From Arthrinium phaeospermum (Eukaryota; Ascomycota; Sordariomycetes; Amphisphaeriales; Apiosporaceae), in the NCBI GenBank assembly GCA_006503535.1, contig QYRS01000009.1:1426001-1490000 (forward strand): 64,000 nucleotides of DNA, in the 5' to 3' direction. The position numbers and the translations under genes were made by a program. Below are positions 11,706 to 20,677 of this stretch, one piece after another; position 1 is the first letter of the stretch, and every line of letters starts with the position of its first letter. Below the pieces are notes generated by a model, which saw nothing but the letters and a program-made list of their open reading frames with translations, made no database searches and had not been told where the DNA came from.

Positions 11706-12707
11706 ATGGCGTTCATCAGTTTCACCAAGCTTTGCCCCGAGGTCCGGGAAATGGTTTGGATTGAGGCCGTACACAATGAGTCTAATGGACGCATCTTCTT
11801 CCTCCATATGGAGAGTTTATGCGTTATGCCTACCAGAAACAACATCTCGTCCCTCCTCGGCGTTAACCCGGAATCCCGAAAGGTGGCCCTGCGGCATTAC
11901 CCCGTGAAAATTTCCATCTACAAGCTACCTCAGCAAATGAACAATTCCTGCCTGAGCTTTGCAAAATGGTGTGCCAGGACGGCCAATGTCCAATGGGAAG
12001 TTGCAAGATCCGGCGAAAACGGGGTCGACACGGGAGGTTCTGACCGAAGAGAACTTGAGCTATACTGGCACCACCATGTATTGCCCAACCTTGGGGCAGC
12101 AAACAACCAGCTCATCAACGACTTCGGAGCTGCTGGTGAGCGTCAGCAGCCTAGACTCAGAGGCTGCATCTATCTCAAGGCGACGAACGAGCAATTCCTG
12201 ATGAGCTACGAGACCTCCAACCGCGACAACGCCACCAAGATCCGTTCTGCGCCCTCCCACTGCGCCCATCTCGTCACCCAGGACCCTCGCCCAGATCTAT
12301 GTGCCTACCAGATCGCACTCTACCGCAAGGCGCATATTCTCGGCGAACAGTCTCTCCACAAGAACGAGGTTCCGCGTCGCTGCATGTCGCTTCGTCTTCC
12401 CATCGAGGTACGACGCGAGATTCGAGACCTCTTCATCGTCGACGTCAAGGAAGACAGTCGAGTGCCCCAAAACAACACCAACAATGCCTCCGGTTCGGCC
12501 CCTCTCCTGACCCGCGTCACGAACTCGGTGTATCCCCTATGGCAAGACCCGGAATTCCAGCAGTGGATGGCTGAAGATTTCCCCCTGGTTCACCAGCAGC
12601 TACAGCAGCCCAGACCTCGGCTGCTGACCTACGAGGTTCTCGGATCGCAGTCACGCACCTTGGTTGGCAGGGTTGAAGCAGAGTCTAAAACGTGTCTCGG
12701 TATCTAA
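11706..12707 (+). CDS. 2EXR-domain protein, copy A
   Basis: Single-exon gene of 333 residues. The N-terminal 110 residues match the fungal 2EXR type: F-x-LCPEVREMVW opening, then LCVMPTRNNISSLLGVNPESR and a basic/hydrophobic tail. This family is expanded in Sordariomycetes and has no established biochemical role. It is a clear paralogue of the gene at 16818-17885, sharing MPT-NNI, AANN-LI, DLxAYQ, LSLH(K/R)-(N/D)E and S(Q)RTLVGRV. Compared with that copy it stops right after the RTLVGRV motif and lacks the acidic tail. The 3' flank is also homologous to that of the paralogue. I chose the ATG at 11706 because the 2EXR motif starts at once after it. Confidence 0.85.
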   Translation: MAFISFTKLCPEVREMVWIEAVHNESNGRIFFLHMESLCVMPTRNNISSLLGVNPESRKVALRHYPVKISIYKLPQQMNNSCLSFAKWCARTANVQWEVARSGENGVDTGGSDRRELELYWHHHVLPNLGAANNQLINDFGAAGERQQPRLRGCIYLKATNEQFLMSYETSNRDNATKIRSAPSHCAHLVTQDPRPDLCAYQIALYRKAHILGEQSLHKNEVPRRCMSLRLPIEVRREIRDLFIVDVKEDSRVPQNNTNNASGSAPLLTRVTNSVYPLWQDPEFQQWMAEDFPLVHQQLQQPRPRLLTYEVLGSQSRTLVGRVEAESKTCLGI

Positions 12708-12719
12708 GGTGGAGAGGTA

Positions 12720-13045
12720 TTCTGATGGAAAGGGACGATGGCTACAGGGATCCATGGTCAAAAGCGATATACGAGGAAGGGAATCTGTCATGTGGGAGAC
12801 TCCCTACAATACTGCTGCATTGACTTGGACTGCCTTGACATTCTCGTCTAGATATCGCCCTGTGGCAGCTAGTATGCTGCTCATGGTGCGGATAAGGATA
12901 GGAGGAAGATGATACAACGACAGCATTCGATAAACACACTTGCAAGTTGGTGTGACACGAAGCACGAGATGATATGGTCTGACAGGGCGTCAAGAGATGC
13001 CTATTAAGTAGCTTCGACCTCAGAGAATAGATCTTTCATGAACCC
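12720..13045. repeat. 3' flank duplicated with copy B (partner 18140-18425)
   Basis: Non-coding sequence after the copy A stop aligns, with gaps, to sequence after copy B. Shared blocks include tatacgagg, gatgtggga/catgtggga, gatacaacg, aaacacac, a(c/t)aacagggc-type sequence and the 18-bp identical cttcgacctcagagaa core. No frame is preserved across both, so this looks like duplicated flanking DNA or 3' UTR. Confidence 0.75.
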
Positions 13046-13440
13046 CCAGGAACAGTTCGTGATCGTGACGTTGTATGCATGCCCCAACGTGGCTGAAGGA
13101 CAGTTGTTCGCTAAAGGCTGGGTGGCCACTTTGCATGCGGTGTATCATGGTAAAGGCAATAAAAAAGCAAACATGCTTATATCCTTGCCGATCGCTGCAG
13201 CTGGCCAGAAATGGCGTTTCCAAGTCGTTGCTCCCGTTGGTGCTCACGTGGGACAAGAGCGGGGTTGTTACAAACGGCTGTAAGACCGGCGTACTGCTGC
13301 GAGGTATATGATTCGACAGCCTCCTCTGACCGGGCCAACCCGCTAATCTAGCCCTCTGGAAAACAAATCGTCATTCTGCGTCTCAACATAGTCGCCACCT
13401 CATCAACATGCGAGATTCGACGACTCTGTTGCAGTGAAGT

Positions 13441-15051
13441 ATGGCCGTCGGTATTGACACGATCCAAACCAGAGATGGGACCATTAAACCGCGAAGACCA
13501 GATCAGAGCTCAACAGAGTATGCTCGTGATTTTGACGGTACCTTGCCAAACGGTCCAGGAGAAATGTGCAGACTCCTCCAGCTATCTGACGACCTACTGC
13601 TGCTGGTCTTCTTGGAGCACTGCGATCGCTTAAGTGCCTTCAGTATCGGCCTGACGTGTAGGAAACTGGTCGACCTCGTACATGGGGAGTTCTATCGGAA
13701 AGCGGCTCAGCATGACCCTGCATCCATCGTTTCCTGGGCAGTCCAGCGCGGGACCGTGAATACGCTAGACCGCTTGTCATATCACCTTGCGCCCGGCCAG
13801 CTCTTAGGGCTCGACACCCACTTGGAGACGTTGATGTCGCCAGTGTCCTGGGGCGACTGGAAAAGATACCCGAACGGAAACATGTACAAATACTTTTCTC
13901 AGACCAACTACGCCGCCGGCCTCTTCGAAGAGGGCCTGGTCGATCTGGATGGGGTCCTCTTGAACCGGAAGAAACTTTCCAGCTGTTCATCCATCTTGCG
14001 ACAGCATCACCTTTCAGGATGGACACCCCTTCATATCGCCGCTCTGTTCGGAAACTCCGACATGGTCGAATACCTCGTCATAACAAAGGGCATAAGCATT
14101 ACCACTCGAGATCGGCACGAGGGTCGGGGGCCCCGTGGCCCTCGGTCCGTCATGTTCTACGCTGCGGTGTCGGAAAAGTCTGATGCGATTTTGCCTTGCA
14201 TGATCCGCCTCGGCGTCGACGTCAATCAGAAAGTGGGCAATAGCCACATGAGCCTGCTGGCTTACTTGTGCGACGTCCGTTGCTGCCGGCAGGCGCTCAA
14301 CCTGCTCCGGGCGGGCGCCAAAGCCGAGTTCAAGACGGCGCATCGCAAGACGTTGCTGCACCTCTGTGTCCACACCCACAACAACGCCACGACCAGCTGG
14401 TCCAAGCATGACCTCGTAGAGTTGATCCAGGCCCTGATCGTCGAGGGGGGCGTAGATCCCAACGCGAAAGACCGTACGGGAAACACCTTTTTGCACCTGG
14501 CGGCCCAGAACCAGTGCCGGGTCTTCATCTGCGCCTTTGAAGCGCTCGCGTCGTTGTTGAACCGACGCTCCGACAACAATAGTGGCCCTCTCAAGAAGGT
14601 GGTGGCTTTCGATGTGGATGCGCAGAACGCCCGCGGCGAGACCGTGCTCATGATCGCGTGCGACAAACCTACGCACGCCGATTACCTGTACGACAGCGCA
14701 CCCCAAACGGGCGACAGCCTAGGACGGCCGGTGGCTCACCTGCGTTCGCCTCTGCAGGTGTTCCTCGAGGCGCTGCGGCCCAACACGGGGCTCAAGGATG
14801 CTCAGGGCCGCCGGGTGACGGATCGGATCTGCCGCGTCGGGAAACGGGGTTCGTCGCCCAAGTACCCGAACCCCATCAAGCCCCATCTCGAGGCCTACAT
14901 CCGGAGTTACTTGCAGTTCCCGGTTTCCCTCAAATGTCCCGACTACAGGCCAAAGTCGGTAAGCAGTAATGGCGGCAACGGTAACAAAAGCAGTGTTGAA
15001 AAGGTTGAAACACACGAAAAGGTGCAGTCCAGAATGCATCATTGCCCATGA
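13441..15051 (+). CDS. F-box and ankyrin-repeat protein
   Basis: Single-exon gene of 536 residues. An F-box-like segment lies near residues 40-85 (LLQLSDDLLLLVFLEHC, then LTCRKLVDLVHGEFYRKAA). Ankyrin repeats start at about residue 193 (GWTPLHIAALFGNSDMVEYL) and continue through LGVDVNQK, KTLLHLCVH, DPNAKDRTGNTFLHLAAQ and DAQNARGETVLMIACDK to about residue 430. The C-terminus is basic. By family knowledge, F-box/ankyrin proteins are candidate substrate adaptors for SCF ubiquitin ligases; the ankyrins would be the binding surface. It lies between the two 2EXR paralogues, in the same direction. The start at 13441 leaves about 35 residues before the F-box. Function inferred from domains only. 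Confidence 0.85.
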   Translation: MAVGIDTIQTRDGTIKPRRPDQSSTEYARDFDGTLPNGPGEMCRLLQLSDDLLLLVFLEHCDRLSAFSIGLTCRKLVDLVHGEFYRKAAQHDPASIVSWAVQRGTVNTLDRLSYHLAPGQLLGLDTHLETLMSPVSWGDWKRYPNGNMYKYFSQTNYAAGLFEEGLVDLDGVLLNRKKLSSCSSILRQHHLSGWTPLHIAALFGNSDMVEYLVITKGISITTRDRHEGRGPRGPRSVMFYAAVSEKSDAILPCMIRLGVDVNQKVGNSHMSLLAYLCDVRCCRQALNLLRAGAKAEFKTAHRKTLLHLCVHTHNNATTSWSKHDLVELIQALIVEGGVDPNAKDRTGNTFLHLAAQNQCRVFICAFEALASLLNRRSDNNSGPLKKVVAFDVDAQNARGETVLMIACDKPTHADYLYDSAPQTGDSLGRPVAHLRSPLQVFLEALRPNTGLKDAQGRRVTDRICRVGKRGSSPKYPNPIKPHLEAYIRSYLQFPVSLKCPDYRPKSVSSNGGNGNKSSVEKVETHEKVQSRMHHCP

Positions 15052-16211
15052 CTTTTTCTATCACTCTTAGCGGAATAAAATATGTTCTATTCTTTTTCTC
15101 GATAAAATAAATCTGTTTTTCTCAAGTTTCTAAAACCGCGGAGTAAGAAGAGTAATATTTAATATGACGGTGAATTTCTAAAAGCAGCCGACTCGGCAAG
15201 CAACCTATCTATGCCAACCAATGTTCGCAACTGCGATGACGCTGCTGCTTTGAATCATGGCCTCCATCTCAACCGTGACGACTACTACGTCACTCTCTGC
15301 CCCCATCTCCCCCATTTCGTTACGCAGCCCTACAACGAGTGCGGCTGCTACCAAGATACAGGCTCAACCTCCCACGTAAGTGCGGAAAGGCTTAATTACT
15401 TCCAGGTTTGCTTTTCAGCGATCTCCTCGGCACAGCGGAAAGAAACCCTTCCCTCCCGAAGACCTCGAGATACAGCAGCTTCGGCTGCGGCTGTCCCAGC
15501 AAACGGCGGATCTGGGGAAAGCGGACAGCCCTCCAGGCGCTAGCCACCTCGTCCACCACCATGTCTCTTTCCCACGCTGCTCCTTTGCCCCTTTTTCTAT
15601 CAACCTCTTTTTCTGAAATTCAATACACACAAAGCGATAACCATTCATCTCATAATAGTCAAGTCTTCAGATCGCCCAGCCTTCAGATGCAGACGATGAG
15701 GCTGAATAGGGCCAGATTAAATATAACACTTCACGTGGGTTGATGTCACCGCCCTTAGACAGTTCATCGGCTTCCCGATTAAGCCATGGCTTTTAGGGAC
15801 AGCGATACTTCACCATGCCACAAGGCCCCTGAAATATAAGAAAAGCCAATGGCCAGACGGCACCTAGTCCAGCAAACGGCTGTGATGACAGTTTTGGAAT
15901 ATCACCAGTCCTAATTCTGTGTCATTTGCCCATTCTATTTGCCGAGTCAGTTAGTTTGAAGGGTGCAATGTTGTTATCTCCAACTAGAGAGCAGCTTGGA
16001 AGTCAACATAGTTGTTGAAAAGTTGGCTTAAATCGAAACTCGGTGTGTGTCTTCATCCACTGCGTAGCCCTCTCCTTTGGTCACCAATGGTTCATCAGCC
16101 GTCCGTACTTAGTAGAAACAAAGGGGTATAACGTGTTCACATGTATACATAGCGTTTCCGCTGTCGTAGTCCTCTTATTGTGGATATTCAAATATAAACT
16201 GATATAAGTAC

Positions 16212-16220
16212 TATATAAAG
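16212..16220 (+). promoter_or_regulatory. Possible TATA box upstream of 2EXR copy B
   Basis: TATATAAAG lies about 600 bp before the copy B start codon, inside an AT-rich block (16190-16220) followed by GC-richer sequence. If used, the gene has a long 5' leader. Confidence 0.35.
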
Positions 16221-16314
16221 GGGCAACTGAGCTATATACAAGACTGGCTTCAGTTGTAACAAGACATCACCTGAGTGTCGCCGACTCACAATACTCATAG
16301 CCTTGTCCGCGACG

Positions 16315-16381
16315 GACCTCCTCGCCGACTGACCATCACACACCTCCTCGCCGACTGACCAGCACAGACCTCATTGTCGAC
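16315..16381. repeat. 26-bp tandem repeat, about 2.6 copies
   Basis: Units 16315-16340 and 16341-16366 differ at two positions (acctcctcgccgactgacc core), followed by a partial, diverged third unit to 16381. A more diverged relative may precede it at about 16268. It would lie in the 5' leader of copy B if the TATA box at 16212 is used. Confidence 0.8.
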
Positions 16382-16817
16382 GGAGTTCAATACCAGCCCA
16401 ACCTAGTCGTCGCAGTGTAGCCAACCCAATAATAGTTTCGGTAGGCCCGGCTTTTCAAGGTCAGCTGATTAGGGCGTGGTCTCTCCAAGGGACACATAGA
16501 GAACATTCCGGGCCTGCTATTAGTGCCTTGAACCAGGCACAAAATAATAACTGTGCTTCGAATTTCACCCCACGCCTTTGTTGCTAAATTCTGCTCAGAA
16601 TTCTTCGACACAAGGTCTGAAACTCACCACCCGCACACCCACCAAGTGGGCACTCGCCTTTCCACTCACACCTCATAGAGTAAGCAGAACGGTAAGCTTT
16701 CATACGCATGCGTCAAACTCGCACAGGATTTCGGCACTGACAGAAACATCAGCAAAACGCTCTCGGCCCTTCGACACATCCGCGAACCGTCTACACTCCA
16801 GCTGCCCATCAATCGCG

Positions 16818-17885
16818 ATGACAACATTCCACCAATACACCCGGCTCCCACCCGAGCTCAAATATAAAGTCTGGGAATTTGCGCTAGACAACGAATTCGA
16901 GGAACGTCTCGTATTCGTCCATCGGGGCACTCTAAGCATCATGCCCACCCAGAACAACATCTGCCGGCTCATGTACGCCGATGATCTAGCTCGTGAGACA
17001 GCTCTCAAGTACTTCGACGTCGAGATCCCTGTCTACAAGATGCCTGAACTAAAGGACCAGGACCTTGGCCACATTCTGACCTTTGAGCAATGGATCGTGA
17101 AGACCGCAAAGGTCCGCTATGCAGAGCACGAGGATTCCGAGTGGGGTCAAGGCGGCCGGAACCTTTATCAGCGATACTGGTACCAGTATGCTGCGTATGA
17201 ACTTGGAGTGGCGGCAAATAACCTCATTCACGGCTTTCAACCCGGCGAGGACGAGCCGTGTGGCCGGATGCTTCTCAGCACCAAGCGTGATCGGTTCATG
17301 CTTAGCTACGACGTCACCCACACAGAACTGGTTGAGAATGTCGTAGATGAAGCCGATTGCTTGCACCTCCACCCACCCGTCCTATGGTACGACCCGGACC
17401 CGGATCTGTTGGCCTATCAGATGATACTCGACGAGAAAGCATGTCTTCTCGGCCAATTGTCCCTCCACAGGGATGAATCCTATCGTCACCACATGACGCT
17501 CCCCCTTTCCTGGGAGGTACGAAGCGAGATCGAGAACGTCGTGGCCACCACTGTTGTGTACCTCGAGTGGCAGCCTTGGAAGGTCCTTACAGTGAGGGAG
17601 ATCGACGTCCGAAGCCACTGGGCCCCTGCGCATTTCCCCAAGCTGCAAGCCAAGCTGCGACAGCCAAACCCTACGGCGCTGTTGTACCAGATCTTTGTCC
17701 GCGACTCACGAACCTTGGTCGGCAGAGTCGCGAGGGAGACCGCCAAGTGTATCAAGATTCGCGAGGTCCCTGTCGGGCCTCGCCGTGTGGTTACATACGT
17801 GGATTCAGACGATGAGATAGATCTGGACACAGATGAATACGACTATGAGGGTTTATTCCATGATTCAGATCAGGAGGCTTCATAA
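16818..17885 (+). CDS. 2EXR-domain protein, copy B
   Basis: Single-exon gene of 355 residues. The frame is open upstream to 16578, but the ATG at 16818 is preferred because the protein then begins MTTFHQYTRLPPELKYKVWEF, the usual 2EXR opening. The domain covers about residues 5-115 (LSIMPTQNNICRLMYADD; ETALKYFDVEIPVYKMP). Paralogue of the 11706 gene, colinear over nearly the whole length. It differs by a C-terminal extension after RTLVGRV, ending in an acidic tail (VDSDDEIDLDTDEYDYEG). That tail is absent from copy A. Biochemical function unknown. Confidence 0.85.
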   Translation: MTTFHQYTRLPPELKYKVWEFALDNEFEERLVFVHRGTLSIMPTQNNICRLMYADDLARETALKYFDVEIPVYKMPELKDQDLGHILTFEQWIVKTAKVRYAEHEDSEWGQGGRNLYQRYWYQYAAYELGVAANNLIHGFQPGEDEPCGRMLLSTKRDRFMLSYDVTHTELVENVVDEADCLHLHPPVLWYDPDPDLLAYQMILDEKACLLGQLSLHRDESYRHHMTLPLSWEVRSEIENVVATTVVYLEWQPWKVLTVREIDVRSHWAPAHFPKLQAKLRQPNPTALLYQIFVRDSRTLVGRVARETAKCIKIREVPVGPRRVVTYVDSDDEIDLDTDEYDYEGLFHDSDQEAS

Positions 17886-18449
17886 TGGGAACGGCTGCGC
17901 ATCCGCTCGAGGATACACTGCTTTTCTAGGAAGAAAGAAATGAAAACAGAATCCAGACTACCTGGAAGTGAACTCGTTTCAGTGAGAGTTGCTTAATAGG
18001 TTTGATTCTTCTTTCTAGAATTATATAGGAGTACTATAGTATTATGTAAAGATTTTATTGGTTAATAACATCGAAGCAGAAACTGTCCAGTGTCTTGGTA
18101 TCGACAATGTTTGAGGCTGGGAGGGATTTCGATGATAACGGATAATGGCGACGGACATCGATGGAAAAAGGATGTATACGAGGTTCGGGATTCGTGATGT
18201 GGGAAACTACAAAAATATCCCTTGACCGAAATGTCTGGTATCCTCGTCCACGTATCATGCTGTGGTAGCTACTGTGCTACCCCTTGAACAGATAATGATA
18301 CAACGGTGACATTTGCCAAACACACAACATTGGTGCAACCCCGCAGTACGTGAATTCAAGGCCTAACAGGGCACTAGCAGACGTCTGTAAGTGGCTTCGA
18401 CCTCAGAGAAAAGGTAATTCATGGGTCTCGGGTTCATATGTTTGGTGTT
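17886..18449. other. Intergenic region carrying the duplicated 3' flank
   Basis: Holds the 3' ends of copy B and of the convergent hydrolase. An AT-rich spacer of about 250 bp after the stop, not matched beside copy A, precedes the block homologous to 12720-13045. Confidence 0.6.
18140..18425. repeat. 3' flank duplicated with copy A (partner 12720-13045)
   Basis: Same blocks in the same order as at 12720-13045: tatacgagg, gatgtggga, gatacaacg, aaacacac, aacagggca and the identical cttcgacctcagagaa near 18395-18410. Confidence 0.75.
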
Positions 18450-19470
18450 CTAAATTCCCTGTAACGAAGCCTTCTCCCCAAACGCCACCGCCGCCCTCCG
18501 CAAAAAGTCCACCGTCTCCGCCGGCCGGCTCAGCATCGGCGAGTGGCTCGCCATAATCTCCTCGCTCCAGACGTCCGCCCCGGCGTCGCGCGCCGCCTGC
18601 GCCATGGCCCTCTGGGCCTCGGGCGGAAAGGCCCGGTCTTCGGTAGGTACCAGGTTCCAGCATGGCACTGTTAGCAACAAAATTGCTTGGTCAGTAAAGT
18701 AAATGTTACTCGTTTTCTGTTAATGCTACTCCCGTCGCAAACGACCCCCTCCAGGTGACATAAACCATCAATCAAAATGTAAACTTACCATCCAACCACC
18801 CAGCATACACAAACTCGCCCCCCTGCGCGATAGTAGCCGCGCACTGCGGCGATAGCCGCTTGACCCACTGATCGCCCTCCTCGGCAGGCAGGTCGTGGTA
18901 GAAGGCCTCGCGGGCCGAAATGCGGATCGTCGCAAACGCCTTGGTGGTACTCTCGCCGTCGTCGTCCATATCTTCCTCGGTGGTGGCCAGCGGCTCGGAG
19001 CCGAACCGCCAAAGCGGCGGGGCCTTGCCGCCCAGGGCCTGCAGGAAACAGGCGCCCGGGGGCAGGAAGCCGGTAGCAAGGGCGACGAAGCCTATGACGT
19101 GGCCGCACTGGCCACCAGCACCTGTCACAGGAGCAACAGTGCTGTCTCCATTCTTGGCATCGTCGCCGCCATGGTATCGCGCGAACCCCTTGATGGCGCT
19201 AGCCCCCACCACCGTCCCAAGCGAGTGCGCCACGACGACCACGTCGCCGCCCCGGGCGACCTCGCCCCTGATCACGTCGCGGACGGCGTCCACGTCGTCC
19301 ATGAACGTGGTGGCCGGTTTCGCTGACGCTGAGCGCAGCGCCACGGGCGTGGCCCTGTAGCCCTCCCGCAACAGCCCCGCGACGACCTTGGCCCAGTAGC
19401 CGGTGCCGTGCCACGCCCCCGACACCAGGACGAAGGCGGGCTTGCCGGGCGACGATGAGGCTACTGCCAT
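18450..19470 (-). CDS. Alpha/beta hydrolase (Abhydrolase_6, esterase-like)
   Basis: Two exons (18789-19470, 18450-18667; intron 121 bp) give 299 residues. The fold signature is seen from the start: FVLVSGAWHGTGYW (oxyanion-loop region, residues about 14-27), nucleophile elbow VVAHSLGTV (Ser about residue 84), and near the C-terminus LVPTEDRAFPPEAQRAM (acid region) and SHSPMLSRPAETVDFL (catalytic His). The triad is therefore complete. No signal peptide is evident, so it is probably cytosolic. Relatives include plant methyl-salicylate-esterase-like and many uncharacterised fungal hydrolases; the substrate cannot be inferred. The splice join is in phase (GATG/GTAAGT to AACAG/TGCC) and restores the conserved PCWNLVPTEDR block. 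Confidence 0.88.
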
Positions 19471-20677
19471 ATTTTCCCCTCAAGTAAGTGTGGACTGTTT
19501 GGGTTCACACTCGAGAAGTCGGAAAGAAGAAAGAGAGAGGAAGAGGGTTGAATGGTAGGCGATCTAGGCGACAAGACGGGTGTCGAATTGCGATAACCGT
19601 TTTCTCAGACTACTCAACATGAAAGAAGCCCAACTAATAGGTATAACCTGCTGCTACATGTTTCAAGTGCGAACGAGATTAGCCCAACTCCTTAATATGC
19701 ACCCATCGTAAATGAATGCGGGTCTTGCCGCCTCGGTCCTCGTTTGCCGGTTTCCCTCCCCGTCGTCGCTCACTGGCCATCATTCATCGTCAAAAAGAAA
19801 TGTTGGTGAGGGGGAGGGTTGCACTCAGCAAAGCAAGCAAACCAAACATCACCAACTCATCACATGTACTACCGGTAGCGTCCTGCCGTCAGCAGAAGTC
19901 GTGGGCCGTGGCATACGCCACCATAGGGCAGAATTGATCGTGATTACGTCCTTGGCGGGCCGGGGCCAAGGACGAACACAGCTGATGCGATGAAAATGGA
20001 AGATCCCGCCAATGGCGGAGCGGCGCGTAGATGCTGTACCGTTCATCTGACCGTAAGCACAGCAAAAATGACCACTCAGATCGTACGACTCGAGCATCTT
20101 ATCTGTTCAATGAAAGTACACGTAGTTGCCAATTATGTTATTGGCGACGGAGATTAATGCCCGCCCTTCGCGTTCCTGTCTATCTATGATCTAGCCAGCT
20201 AGGTGTCTAGATGACGAGATTCGCAGCGTTGCAATTGAATACCGGGGGTTGTATCATACCCAACGCTAGCAAGGTCGCTAACATTTTAGCTTTAGGCATG
20301 TTTGATAAGTAAATTGCTTCTCAGCCTTGGTGCTGTGTAGGAACTAATACCTAAGGTAACCAGGCAGGGTTTTTGGATAATGCATTGGGACGGAGGCTAG
20401 TTACGCAGCTGTACACTGACAATATACCTGCTACAGCGAAATTGATCGCTTAAACTAGGAGGTGAAAAGAAAATACCGATTGGTCGCCTAGGCCTTGGCG
20501 TCACAATCTACTACCGGGAACCGAAGACATGGATATAAGTGAATTGTAAACTGGTATCGTACTTGAAAACAGCTAAGAACAGACATGCACACAAATTCAA
20601 CCCAAACGCCTAGGTGGCAAAAACAAGCCAGCAAACGAGCCAAACGAGCGACCGAGCCAGCTCAAGCTCAATTCACC
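19471..20677. other. Intergenic region, no gene seen
   Basis: A 1.2-kb gap holding the promoter of the hydrolase and the 3' end of the Sro7-like gene. It contains an odd palindrome tacctaaggta near 20349-20359. Frames are short and featureless. Confidence 0.5.

Larger units (their letters stand above)
15052..16817. other. Long intergenic region; possible gene relic at 15257-15616
   Basis: Around 15257-15616 there is a Thr/Ser/Pro-rich frame followed by a coil-like stretch (PPEDLEIQQLRLRLSQQTADL), but joining them would need a 30-bp intron, too short to be believable. I treat it as a relic or chance frame. From 16200 on there is a TATA-like box and a GC-rich repeat, annotated separately, probably belonging to the 5' leader of 2EXR copy B. 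Confidence 0.35.

Noticed and set aside
15257..15616. Possible two-exon small gene (Thr/Ser-rich start, coil-like end)
   Set aside because: The only in-phase join needs a 30-bp intron, below what fungi use; kept only as a possible relic.
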